Below, piece by piece: positions 6,348-14,079 of a DNA stretch of 64,000 nt (the first letter of the stretch is position 1; each line of letters begins with the position of its first letter). The DNA is taken from contig CAYLLB010000007.1 in NCBI GenBank assembly GCA_964384215.1, positions 62,001 to 126,000 on the forward strand, written 5' to 3'. Both the position numbers and the translations under genes were made by a program. The notes under the pieces are model-generated. The model saw nothing but the letters and a program-made list of their open reading frames with translations, was not told the DNA's origin and made no database searches. This DNA is from JAJFUV01 sp964384215 (GTDB lineage: Bacteria; Acidobacteriota; Terriglobia; Bryobacterales; Bryobacteraceae).

Positions 6348-7958
6348 TCACTTGCGAGTACGTCTTTGATGCGTGGATGGGATGTTCATGTCCTCGCGGT
6401 ACTTGGCCACCGTACGCCGGGTGACCTGAATGCCTTCCGCACGAAGCCGTTCGGTGATCTGCTCATCGGTGAGCGGATGAGCGGGATCTTCCTGTGCAAT
6501 CATCTTTTTCACCTTGCGTTTCAGAATCAACAGGGGAGTCATGCTCCCCGATGGCCCCTGCACCGCTTCGGAGAAGAAGAAGCGCAGCTCGAACACTCCC
6601 TGAGGAGTGTGCGCGAACTTGTTGGCCACCGCACGGCTGACCGTCGACGGATGCACACCAATCTCTTCGGCCACATCCTTGATCATCATGGGCTTCAATT
6701 CGTCGATGCCGCGGTCCAGAAAATCGGTCTGCCGCCGCACAATGGCCTGGCAGACGCGCAGGATGGTGTTCTTGCGCTGCTCGATGTTCTTCATCAGCAT
6801 CAGGGCCGACTGGAAGCGCTCCTTGACGTAATTGCGGACCTCCTTGCTGGGCTCCTGTGTACGGTCAAGCATCCGGCGGTACTGCGAGTTCAGACGGAGC
6901 TGCGGGATGTCCTCGTCGTTGAGCTGGATGATGTACTCGTCGCCTTCCTTCGAAATGAAGACATCGGGTTCCACCTGGCGCGCGCCCGGTCCTGAATAAC
7001 GCAAGCCGGGGCGCGGATCCAGGTGCTTGATCACTTCGACGGCGATCTCGATATGCCGTATCGGGCGGCCGAGCGCCTTCGCCAATTCCTTGTACTGGCG
7101 GTTCTCGACCAGTTTCAGGTGATCGGAAACTATCTGCCAGGCCACGCCCCCCTCACCGTTACGGTTGGCCACCTGGAGCAGCAGGCATTCGCGCACATCG
7201 CGCGCGCCCACGCCGGCCGGATCGAGCGATTGGACAGCCTTCAGCGCGGCCTCCAGGTCCTCCGCCTTGTACTCGCCGGTCGCAGCCATCTCTTCCAGGG
7301 TTGTGGTGAGATAGCCGTTCTCATCCAGGTTGCCGATGATCGCCTCGGCCGCTTCGCGCACCGGTTCAGTGAGGATGACCAGGCTCAACTGGCTGTGCAA
7401 ATAGTCGGAGAGCGTAACCGGAGCGGAGAGGAAGGTCTCGAACGACGGTTTTTCGGGCGATTCCGAGGCCGGGCTCTTGTAGCCGGGGTCCAGGTAGTCG
7501 TCGAAGAAAGAACCGAAATCGATTTCATCAAAGGGATCGGTGGTTTTCGGGGCTTCGGGAGTGTCAGGCGCTTCGGGTGGCTCCGGGGAATCGCTCTCGC
7601 TCCCGGGAGCGTGCGTCTGTCCGGCCGGATTGGCAGTCTCCTCCAGTGCCAGCTCGGAGGCCTGCTCGGCGGCTTCGGTTTCGCGCTCGCCGTCGGAAAC
7701 GGCTAATACTCCGGCATCCGCGGGATCGGCTACGCGCTCGGCTTCCAGTAGAGCCTGCACCTCTTCAGGGGTAAGTTCCTCGCCCCCCTCGCCGCTTTCC
7801 TCCAGAACCGGATTCGCCGCGACTTCCTGCGCGATCATATCCTTCAGTTCCAGGCGGTTCAGCTGAAGAACAGTCACCATCTGCACCAGGCCGGGCGTCA
7901 GGATCTGCTTCTGCGCCACCTTCATCTGAAGCTGCGGCCTCTGAGAAAGCAAGCTCAT
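6348..7958 (-). CDS. rpoN: RNA polymerase sigma-54 factor RpoN
   Basis: Sigma-54 directs RNA polymerase to -24/-12 promoters that need an AAA+ activator. The 536-residue protein has the glutamine/leucine-rich region I (RPQLQMKVAQKQILTPG), a long acidic and Pro/Glu-rich region II (about 50-170, with repeats of the type PEAP), the core-binding region, the helix-turn-helix and the RpoN box RRTVAKYRE near residue 514. Region II is longer than in enterobacteria. Upstream, TATTAT (7967-7972) ends 8 nt before the ATG and there is no Shine-Dalgarno, suggesting a leaderless or near-leaderless message. First gene of rpoN-hpf-rapZ. Confidence 0.97.
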   Translation of the reverse strand: MSLLSQRPQLQMKVAQKQILTPGLVQMVTVLQLNRLELKDMIAQEVAANPVLEESGEGGEELTPEEVQALLEAERVADPADAGVLAVSDGERETEAAEQASELALEETANPAGQTHAPGSESDSPEPPEAPDTPEAPKTTDPFDEIDFGSFFDDYLDPGYKSPASESPEKPSFETFLSAPVTLSDYLHSQLSLVILTEPVREAAEAIIGNLDENGYLTTTLEEMAATGEYKAEDLEAALKAVQSLDPAGVGARDVRECLLLQVANRNGEGGVAWQIVSDHLKLVENRQYKELAKALGRPIRHIEIAVEVIKHLDPRPGLRYSGPGARQVEPDVFISKEGDEYIIQLNDEDIPQLRLNSQYRRMLDRTQEPSKEVRNYVKERFQSALMLMKNIEQRKNTILRVCQAIVRRQTDFLDRGIDELKPMMIKDVAEEIGVHPSTVSRAVANKFAHTPQGVFELRFFFSEAVQGPSGSMTPLLILKRKVKKMIAQEDPAHPLTDEQITERLRAEGIQVTRRTVAKYREDMNIPSTHQRRTRK

Positions 7959-7966
7959 CTGGCTTC

Positions 7967-7972
7967 ATAATA
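7967..7972 (-). promoter_or_regulatory. Candidate -10 element of rpoN
   Basis: TATTAT on the minus strand, 8 nt before the rpoN ATG. No convincing -35 hexamer was found at 17 bp. Because initiation usually falls 6-8 nt after the -10, the transcript would start at or next to the start codon. Confidence 0.4.
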
Positions 7973-8062
7973 GCAGACCTGTTTTTGAATGAAGCCGCCA
8001 GTTCGAGGGGTACTGAGGAGGCACCAAAGGCGGCCGGGGATTTGGCGTGGTCCTACCTATGC

Positions 8063-8068
8063 CATAAT
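8063..8068 (+). promoter_or_regulatory. Candidate -10 element of the MFS transporter gene
   Basis: CATAAT, 8 nt before the ATG at 8077, with no purine-rich ribosome-binding site in the CCCCTTTT spacer. This again predicts a leaderless message. Confidence 0.4.
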
Positions 8069-8076
8069 CCCCTTTT

Positions 8077-9333
8077 ATGCGCTACCGCCACCGCGTATTG
8101 GCCCTCCTCTTCTTCCTGTCGGTGATTACCTACATCGACCGGGTATGCATCGGCGTGGCCAGCCCACGCATGCAGGAGGAACTGGGGATCACACCCGCCA
8201 AGTGGGGGCTCGTGCTGGGCGCGTTCGCCATTTCCTACGCCGCTTTCGAATTGCCCAGCGGCGCTTTGGGCGACCGCATCGGCCCGCGCAAGGTTCTGAT
8301 GCGCATCGTGCTGTGGTGGAGCGCTTTCACCAGCCTCACCGGCGCGGCCACGAGCTACCTGCACTTGCTGGTCTGCCGGTTCCTGTTCGGTGCCGGCGAG
8401 GCCGGTGCTTACCCGAATTCGAGCGGCGCCATCGCGCGCTGGTTCCCGGCGCATGAGCGCGGCCGGGCGCAGGGGGTGGTGTGGATGGCCAGCCGGGTGG
8501 GCGGCGCCATCTCGCCGCTGGTTGTGGTGCCGATTCAGGCGCACTTCGGTTGGAGAGTAGCATTCTGGGTGTTCGGGGCAATCGGGCTGGTGTGGGCGGT
8601 GGTCTGGTTCTGGTGGTTCCGCGACAATCCGGCCGAGAAGCCCGGTGTGACCAGCGCTGAAATGGAAGAGATCCGCAGCGGCGGCGCCGCCGTCCAGGTC
8701 CACCACAAAATACCGCTCGGCAAGCTGCTCTCGAGCGGCAACCTGTGGCTGATCATGGCCATGTACTTCACCTACTGCTACGCGTCGTTCTTCTATTTGA
8801 GCTGGATGCCGACCTATCTAGTGAAAGGGCGAGGCTTTTCCGAAGCCAACATGGCCTGGTTCGCCACCCTTCCCTTCATCCTGGGTGGCACGGCGAACTT
8901 CTTCGGCGGCTGGGCCAGCGACGTGGCGGTTCGCCGCATGGGCCTGAAGTGGGGGCGCCGCGTGTGCGCCGCGGGCGGCCTCACGGCATCGGCCATCTTC
9001 ACCATCGCCGCCGCCGTTACGCCCGACAAGATCCTGGCCGTCGTTTTCCTGGCGCTGGGCTATGCGGGAAGCGACTTCATGCTGCCCACGGCCTGGGCCC
9101 TGTGCCTGGACATCGGCAAGAAATACGCCGGCTCGGTCACCGGGGCGATGAATACGGCAGGCCAGCTCGGCTCCTTCAGCACGGCGGCGCTGTTCGGCTT
9201 CCTGGTGGAACGGTTCCACAGTTACAACCTGCCGCTGGTGCCCATGTCGCTGCTCACGCTGGTGAGCGCCATCCTCTGGCTGAAGATCGACGCGACCCGC
9301 CAGCTTGTGCCGGAAACCGCCGAACCGAGGTAA
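8077..9333 (+). CDS. MFS transporter, anion:cation symporter (ACS) type
   Basis: A 418-residue, 12-helix permease of the major facilitator superfamily. The N-terminal YIDRVCIGVASP, the cytoplasmic loop GDRIGPRKVL (the MFS A-motif), GEAGAYPNSSG and WWFRDNPAEKPG are typical of the ACS family, whose members import hexuronates, glucarate, phthalate and other organic anions with a cation. The substrate cannot be deduced. It diverges from rpoN and is followed 13 bp later by the archease gene. The rich glycan-degrading context elsewhere makes a sugar acid plausible but unproven. Confidence 0.88.
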   Translation: MRYRHRVLALLFFLSVITYIDRVCIGVASPRMQEELGITPAKWGLVLGAFAISYAAFELPSGALGDRIGPRKVLMRIVLWWSAFTSLTGAATSYLHLLVCRFLFGAGEAGAYPNSSGAIARWFPAHERGRAQGVVWMASRVGGAISPLVVVPIQAHFGWRVAFWVFGAIGLVWAVVWFWWFRDNPAEKPGVTSAEMEEIRSGGAAVQVHHKIPLGKLLSSGNLWLIMAMYFTYCYASFFYLSWMPTYLVKGRGFSEANMAWFATLPFILGGTANFFGGWASDVAVRRMGLKWGRRVCAAGGLTASAIFTIAAAVTPDKILAVVFLALGYAGSDFMLPTAWALCLDIGKKYAGSVTGAMNTAGQLGSFSTAALFGFLVERFHSYNLPLVPMSLLTLVSAILWLKIDATRQLVPETAEPR

Positions 9334-9346
9334 GATCGCTTCGAGC

Positions 9347-9757
9347 ATGTTCGAGATTCTCGAGCACACGGCCGACATCGGCTTCCGGGCCTGGGGCCCG
9401 ACCGCGGCGAAGATGTTCGAAAACGCCGCCCTGGCGCTCGAATCCATCGCCTTCGAGATGGACGGCGTCGAGCCGCGCGAACCTTACCCAATGGCGGTCA
9501 CTGGGGAGGACTACGAGTCGCTGCTGGTCAACTGGCTCAGCGAGGCGCTCTATTACATGGATGCGCGGCGCATCCTGCTGCGGCGATTCAAGGTCGAGCG
9601 CATCGAGCCAGAAACCGTGGTGGGACGCGGCTGGGGCGAACCGTTCGACGCCAGGCGGCACCAGGCCAAGGAGATCGTCAAGGGTGTCACCTATCATCAG
9701 CTCAAAATCGAGCGCGCCGGCGATGTGTGGCGGGCCACCGTGTTCCTGGATGTCTAA
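9347..9757 (+). CDS. Archease family protein
   Basis: Archease is a small protein that assists guanylylation and turnover of the RtcB RNA ligase. The 136-residue product begins MFEILEHTADIGFRAWG, the family signature (E-H-T-A-D), and ends in VFLDV with the expected conserved acidic residue. The ATG at 9347 fits the family start. Normally archease is next to rtcB, which is absent here; instead the gene sits between an MFS transporter and a short asparaginase-like gene 6 bp downstream. Confidence 0.92.
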   Translation: MFEILEHTADIGFRAWGPTAAKMFENAALALESIAFEMDGVEPREPYPMAVTGEDYESLLVNWLSEALYYMDARRILLRRFKVERIEPETVVGRGWGEPFDARRHQAKEIVKGVTYHQLKIERAGDVWRATVFLDV

Positions 9758-9763
9758 ACTGCC

Positions 9764-10276
9764 ATGAGTTGCGAACCAACGAAATATGACGCCATACGGA
9801 TCTTCATCACCGGAGGAACCTTCGACAAGGAATACGACGAACTGACCGGCCGGCTCTACTTCAAGGACTCGCATCTGGGCGAGATGCTGCGCCTGGGCCG
9901 CGCGAACCTGCCGCTGGAGATCCGGACACTGATGATGATCGACAGCCTGGACATGACTGCCGGCGACCGCGCCCTGATCGTCGAGCAAGTGCGCAGCGCC
10001 ACCGAGAGCCGTATCGTGATCACGCACGGCACAGACACGATGGTGGAAACCGCCGAGGTCCTCGCGGCGAACATACAGGGGAAGACCGTCGTGCTGACCG
10101 GGGCCATGATCCCGTACAAGTTCGGCAGCTCGGATGGATTGTTCAACTTAGGAAGCGCGCTGGCCTTCGCGCAAACCCTCGCGCCGGGCGTCTACATCGC
10201 CATGAACGGCCGGTGCTTCCCCGCCGGCCACGTCCGCAAGAACCGCCAGACCGGGATGTTCGAAGACGTTCCGTAG
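9764..10276 (+). CDS. Short single-domain asparaginase-like protein
   Basis: A 170-residue protein equal to the N-terminal domain of type I/II L-asparaginases. It keeps the catalytic-site motifs FITGGTFDKEYDELTG (first Thr), ITHGTDTM (second Thr-Asp pair) and VVLTGAMIPYKFGSSDG (Lys/Ser region). The C-terminal domain of classic asparaginases is missing, but the ending VRKNRQTGMFEDVP looks natural for this short subfamily, so I do not call it a truncation. Whether it hydrolyses asparagine is unknown. It is probably co-transcribed with the archease gene. Its stop codon abuts a palindrome and a transposase remnant. Confidence 0.85.
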   Translation: MSCEPTKYDAIRIFITGGTFDKEYDELTGRLYFKDSHLGEMLRLGRANLPLEIRTLMMIDSLDMTAGDRALIVEQVRSATESRIVITHGTDTMVETAEVLAANIQGKTVVLTGAMIPYKFGSSDGLFNLGSALAFAQTLAPGVYIAMNGRCFPAGHVRKNRQTGMFEDVP

Positions 10277-10291
10277 CGGGATATATCCCGC
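10276..10291. repeat. 16-bp perfect palindrome
   Basis: GCGGGATATATCCCGC, beginning at the last base of the asparaginase stop codon and overlapping the start of the transposase remnant. It could be a terminator stem without a U-tract or an end sequence left by the mobile element. Confidence 0.5.
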
Positions 10292-10451
10292 CCCTCCACA
10301 TAGTGATCGGTACATTCAAGGCGGCTGTCAGCCGGAAATCAGGTTTCAGTCTCTGGCAGCGGACTACGAACACATCGCCAGAAATGAGAATGAGCTAAAC
10401 CGTATCCGTTATTACATCGACTACAACCCTACCGCGGCGCCGCGGCGGTAG
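10285..10451 (+). pseudogene. Remnant of a REP-associated tyrosine transposase (RAYT, Y1 family)
   Basis: The reading frame contains LHIVIGTFKAAVSRK followed by LWQR, then after a shift of frame YEHIARNENELNRIRYYIDYNP. This order matches the C-terminal half of RAYT transposases (FK..V.R ... WQR.YYEHI.RNE.ELN.IR.YI..NP), which move REP palindromes. A 1-nt (or 4-nt) deletion at the WQR/YEH junction near 10359 breaks the frame. The N-terminal half, including the HUH motif and its normal catalytic Tyr context, is absent, so it cannot be active. It overlaps the 3' end of the Gfo gene on the other strand by 31 bp. Confidence 0.75.
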
Positions 10452-11587
10452 GCCAGGTTGCCCAAGTGCGCGGCGCGGGCGGCGGCTACCGCCGGCTCCA
10501 CCGGGCAGTTCGGATCCTTGCGGGCGCGGATGGACTCCAGCCAGTTGGCGACGTGCGCGATGGTACCGTCGCCCTTTGACGGCAGTTGAATCAACGGCTC
10601 TGGGTAGGTGGTCCTTTCCGCGGGCACCACGCCTTCCGGATACACCTCCAAGCCGTCGCGGGTCACGTGCATCAGCGCTTTGCTGCCTCGGAAAATGATG
10701 GTTCCGCCGTGCAACGATCCGTTCAACGTACCCGTGTAAGTGACGCCGAATCCCGGGTAGTCGTAAGCGGCGGTAATGGTGTCGGGGCAGTCGCCGTAAG
10801 TCAAGAAATACCGGCCACCGACGGCCTGGACCGACTCGGGCGTGTCGGAGGCCATGTACCAGTGAATGACGTCGCAGTAATGCGAGTACAGGTCGGTCAG
10901 GTGCCCGCCGCCGTAATCGAAGAACATGCGCCAGCGCAGGAAGCGGACCGCCTCGAAGGGCCTTTCGGGCGCGTTGCCCTGAAATCCTTTCCAATCGAGC
11001 TTGGCGAGGTCGGCGACGGCGGGCAGGTTCATCCGCGCCATATAGTTCTGGTACCAACTCGCGAGCACCAGCGAGACCTTGCCCAGGGTCCCCTTGGCGA
11101 CAATTTCGCGGCCCGTGATGAAGTGTTCCCAGGAGCGCTGCTGGTAGCCGATCTGGACGACGCGCCGCGAGGCGCGCACCGCCTTGATCAGGTCCTCGCC
11201 CTCCGGGATGTTGTGGGTGACGGGCTTTTCGACGTACACGTCCTTGGCGGCGCGGACCGCGTCGATCGTCATGGGCGTGTGCCAGTGGTCGGGCGAGCCC
11301 ACGATCACCGCGTCCACGTCCCCGCGTTCGAGCACCTTCCGGTAATCGACGTAGAGTTGCGCCGCGGGGTTGAGTTCCTTCTGTGCCTGTTCGCGGCGCG
11401 GTTCGTATACGTCGCAGATCGCTACCAGGTCCACTTGGCCGGTTTTGAGCGCCAGGCTCGTGACGTAGCGCCCACGGCCCCCCGAGCCGAGGAGCGCAAC
11501 GCGAATGCGCTCGTTTGCTCCCCAGGCTCTACGGCTTGCGGCGGCTGTCGCCGCCGCCTGCAGAAATCGCCTCCGGTTCTCAGGCAT
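10421..11587 (-). CDS. Gfo/Idh/MocA family oxidoreductase, Tat-exported
   Basis: A 388-residue NAD(P)-dependent oxidoreductase acting on sugars or inositols. The N-terminus MPENRRRFLQAAATAAAS is a twin-arginine signal, so it would be exported folded with its cofactor. The Rossmann fold follows (VALLGSGGRGR), then the catalytic EKPVTHNIPE region with Lys, and a (GGGHLTDLYSHY) substrate-side motif including the His typical of the family. It diverges across 70 bp from a DUF1080 protein; this pair fits oxidation of glycosides to 3-keto forms followed by cleavage. Substrate unproven. A -10-like TAAGAT lies at 11613-11618. Confidence 0.9.
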   Translation of the reverse strand: MPENRRRFLQAAATAAASRRAWGANERIRVALLGSGGRGRYVTSLALKTGQVDLVAICDVYEPRREQAQKELNPAAQLYVDYRKVLERGDVDAVIVGSPDHWHTPMTIDAVRAAKDVYVEKPVTHNIPEGEDLIKAVRASRRVVQIGYQQRSWEHFITGREIVAKGTLGKVSLVLASWYQNYMARMNLPAVADLAKLDWKGFQGNAPERPFEAVRFLRWRMFFDYGGGHLTDLYSHYCDVIHWYMASDTPESVQAVGGRYFLTYGDCPDTITAAYDYPGFGVTYTGTLNGSLHGGTIIFRGSKALMHVTRDGLEVYPEGVVPAERTTYPEPLIQLPSKGDGTIAHVANWLESIRARKDPNCPVEPAVAAARAAHLGNLAYRRGAAVGL

Positions 11588-11657
11588 CGTTCAAGAGCCT
11601 CCCCGACATGGTATCTTACACGAACAGGGCTCTCGCCCGGCCGGAAAGGTACCCAAA

Positions 11658-12524
11658 ATGAAGCCAATCAGAATTTTGCTTGTAGCAGTCATCGCATTCG
11701 CCGCAACCCTTTCTCTGGTTATGGTCAAGGCACAGAAGAAGAAGTTGCCCGAAGCCGATTGCGGGCGCACGGCGGGGTTGGGCTACGACGACACACCCAT
11801 GCTGCCGGACCAGCCGTGGCGCGTGCACGATATCAAACGCCCGCAGCCGCGCACAATCGCCCCAGGCACCGAAAGCAGCCAGCAGAGCCCCGGGCGTGCC
11901 CCCAGCGATGCCGTCGTGCTCTTCGACGGGAAGGACCTGTCGCAATGGACCAACCATCCCAAGAAGAAGGATCTGGGCAACATCACCTGGAAAGTGGAAA
12001 ACGGCTATGTGGAAGTGGTACCGTATGCCGGCGATCTGGTCTCGAAAGAGAAATTCGGCGACGCGCAATACCACATTGAGTGGGCAGCACCCGCCAAGCC
12101 CTGCGGCACCAGCCAGTGGCGGGGCAACAGCGGCGTGCTGATCATGAGCAACTACGAAATCCAGGTTCTCGATAACGACCACAACCCGACTTATGCCGAT
12201 GGCATGGCGGGATCCATTTACGGACAGTGGCCGCCCCTGGTGAACCCGGCCCGTGCGCGCGGGGAGTGGCAGATGTACGATATCGCCTTCGAGGCGCCCG
12301 TCTTCGAAGGGGAGAAACTCGTTAAGCCGGCCTATGTCACGGTATTCCTCAACGGCGTGCTCGTCCAGCACCATCAGAAGATCATTGGGAGAATGACACA
12401 CCGGCAAGTGGCCCAGTATCGCCCGCACGGTGCCACGGAACCCCTTTCGCTCCAAGACCACGAGGTTCCGGTACGATACCGGAACATCTGGGTGCGGCCG
12501 CTCAGAGGCTACGACCAGCCGTAA
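11658..12524 (+). CDS. DUF1080 (3-keto-disaccharide hydrolase-like) secreted protein
   Basis: A 288-residue secreted protein of the 3-keto-disaccharide hydrolase/DUF1080 family, a concanavalin-like fold. The start ATG at 11658 has GGAAAGG upstream and gives a signal peptide (ILLVAVIAFAATLSLVMVKA). The family landmarks VVLFDGKDLSQWTN, YHIEWAAP and GNSGVLIMSNYEIQVLDND are present. Known members cleave 3-keto-glycosides or act as 3-keto-glucoside lyases, downstream of Gfo-type dehydrogenases, one of which is divergent here. A Cys-rich or Pro-rich linker precedes the domain. Function is inferred from family and neighbours. Confidence 0.88.
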   Translation: MKPIRILLVAVIAFAATLSLVMVKAQKKKLPEADCGRTAGLGYDDTPMLPDQPWRVHDIKRPQPRTIAPGTESSQQSPGRAPSDAVVLFDGKDLSQWTNHPKKKDLGNITWKVENGYVEVVPYAGDLVSKEKFGDAQYHIEWAAPAKPCGTSQWRGNSGVLIMSNYEIQVLDNDHNPTYADGMAGSIYGQWPPLVNPARARGEWQMYDIAFEAPVFEGEKLVKPAYVTVFLNGVLVQHHQKIIGRMTHRQVAQYRPHGATEPLSLQDHEVPVRYRNIWVRPLRGYDQP

Positions 12525-12578
12525 TCTCCAACGTTACTATGCAGTTGCGGCTATCCCGTGCGGGCCTATCCGTAGGCT

Positions 12579-12608
12579 GGGAACTTTCCTGGCAAAGCTG
12601 GCGTCCAA
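12579..12608 (+). promoter_or_regulatory. Candidate ECF-type promoter of the sigma factor gene
   Basis: GGAACTT at 12579-12585 matches the -35 of RpoE-type ECF promoters. A GTCCAA at 12603-12608 could be the -10, but the spacer of 17-18 nt is a little longer than usual. This would make the sigma factor autoregulated. Confidence 0.35.
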
Positions 12609-12644
12609 TGTTGTGCAGGGCGGTTGGATATCTGGTAGGTTGAA

Positions 12645-12660
12645 GGGGGGATTCCCCCCC
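12645..12660 (+). promoter_or_regulatory. Hairpin abutting the ribosome-binding site of the ECF sigma gene
   Basis: Six G (12645-12650), ATT, then seven C (12654-12660) form a very stable stem in the leader. AAAGG (12661-12665), the likely Shine-Dalgarno 7 nt before GTG 12673, follows directly, so the stem could modulate initiation. Confidence 0.45.
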
Positions 12661-12672
12661 AAAGGCACTGCC

Positions 12673-13365
12673 GTGGCGGAGCCAATCGTCGATATCGAAT
12701 TAGAACATGCCCCGGAGGAGTCCGGAGTTCCTCCGGAGGAGCTTGAAGCCTATCTGGAAGACGACCGGTACCTGATAGAGCGTCTCCAGTCCGGAGAGCA
12801 GGCGGCTTACGAAGAATTGATTGCCCGATTCGAGCGCTCCGTCTTCAATCTGATCAGCCGTTTGCTCAACGATCCGGAAGATGCCTGCGACGTAGTCCAG
12901 GAAGTGTTCTTAAAGGTGTTTCGGAATGTAGCTTCATTCCGCGCCGAGAGCAGCTTGAAGACCTGGATATACAGAATCGCGGTGAATGAGGCGTACAATC
13001 ACCGCCGTTGGTTCGTCCGTCATCACCGCTCCGAAGTGGGTTTGGAAGATAAGGGAGAGGCCGGAACCACTTATCATGACCGGCTTGCCGACCCATGCCG
13101 GACACCCTTCGACCTGGCACTGGGAGGCGAAGAACGGGCCCTGATAGAGAGCGCTTTGAACAAGCTGAATCCGAAGTTCAGGACCTGCGTAATCTTGCGG
13201 GATATCGAGGAGTTGAGTTACGAAGAGATCGCAGGAATCGAGGGTCTCTCGCTCGGCACGGTGAAATCTCGAATTCTGCGTGGCCGTGAAGCACTGAGGA
13301 AGGCTCTGGCGGGCCGGCTTGAGCCGGGACCGGCCCTGAATTGGACGCCACAACCGGCCGAGTAA
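12673..13365 (+). CDS. ECF (extracytoplasmic function) RNA polymerase sigma factor
   Basis: A 230-residue sigma-70 group 4 factor. Sigma region 2 covers about 60-130 (EDACDVVQEVFLKVFRNV and the -10-reading RAESSLKTWIYRIAVNEAYNH) and region 4 about 165-220 (helix-turn-helix in LSYEEIAGIEGLSLGTVKSRI). The GTG at 12673 follows AAAGG at 12661-12665; the frame stays open upstream to 12430 but lacks similarity. An acidic N-terminal extension (VDIELEHAPEESGVPPEE) is unusual. The next gene, 4 bp away, encodes a zinc-binding membrane anti-sigma factor, which fits a classic sigma/anti-sigma pair responding to envelope or redox stress. Confidence 0.93.
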   Translation: MAEPIVDIELEHAPEESGVPPEELEAYLEDDRYLIERLQSGEQAAYEELIARFERSVFNLISRLLNDPEDACDVVQEVFLKVFRNVASFRAESSLKTWIYRIAVNEAYNHRRWFVRHHRSEVGLEDKGEAGTTYHDRLADPCRTPFDLALGGEERALIESALNKLNPKFRTCVILRDIEELSYEEIAGIEGLSLGTVKSRILRGREALRKALAGRLEPGPALNWTPQPAE

Positions 13366-13369
13366 AGCC

Positions 13370-14062
13370 ATGAATTGCCATTCTGTGCAGCGAGCACTGT
13401 CGGCTTACATGGACGGGCAACTTGACCAGCCCGTGCTGGGGCGGATATCCGAGCATCTGGCTCATTGCCGTGAATGTCATCGAATCTCCGCCGAGCAGGT
13501 CAGGATCAAGGCTGCCCTTGGTATGCTTCCGGAGCGGATGCCGCCGGCCGATCTCCGAATTGCGCTTCTCTCGTTGGCATCCCGGGAAATCGAGAGGCGG
13601 CGCGAAGGCGTGGGCCTGAAGGCGCGGTTCAGCCGGTGGGTGGAAGATTGGCAGTTCCGTTTGGACGGCCTGATGAGGCCGTTTGCCTTGCCGTTCGCGG
13701 GCGGCCTGCTTTCGGCCGTTCTGCTGTTCGCCTTGTTCGTGCCCATGTACACGGTTCCCGGAAAGACCATGGTCCAGGACGTCCCCACCATGCTCTTTAC
13801 CGAAGCCACGGTGAACAACATCCCGAACTTCGACATGAACGAGGACGAAGTCCTGGTGGATCTTGTGGTGGACGGTCAGGGGCGTATTGTGGACTATTCC
13901 GCGCCCCACGGCCAGGACTGGATGCGGAACCTGCCGCTGCGGAGGCGGCTGGAGAATGCGCTGCTTTTCACCGACTTCACGCCCAGCACCATGTTCGGCT
14001 ACCCGGCCTCGACCCGGGTGCGGCTCACCATCCGCCGCAGCCAGATAGACGTGAAGGGTTAA
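13370..14062 (+). CDS. Membrane anti-sigma factor with zinc-binding (zf-HC2) domain
   Basis: A 230-residue putative anti-sigma factor that would hold the upstream ECF sigma factor at the membrane. The N-terminus carries the zf-HC2/ZAS signature (H29-x3-C33-x2-C36). One transmembrane helix lies at about 103-125 (LPFAGGLLSAVLLFALFV), followed by an extracytoplasmic domain with no recognised family. The start is 4 bp after the sigma factor stop. The presence of the ZAS motif suggests thiol or zinc-linked release. The role is inferred from topology and position. Confidence 0.85.
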   Translation: MNCHSVQRALSAYMDGQLDQPVLGRISEHLAHCRECHRISAEQVRIKAALGMLPERMPPADLRIALLSLASREIERRREGVGLKARFSRWVEDWQFRLDGLMRPFALPFAGGLLSAVLLFALFVPMYTVPGKTMVQDVPTMLFTEATVNNIPNFDMNEDEVLVDLVVDGQGRIVDYSAPHGQDWMRNLPLRRRLENALLFTDFTPSTMFGYPASTRVRLTIRRSQIDVKG

Positions 14063-14079
14063 ACGGACTCGCAACTCTC

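Noticed and set aside
10213..10398. Small plus-strand gene of 61 residues after the asparaginase-like gene
   Set aside because: Its C-terminal half is the first part of a frameshifted RAYT remnant and its N-terminal half is the other frame of the asparaginase gene, so it is not an independent gene.
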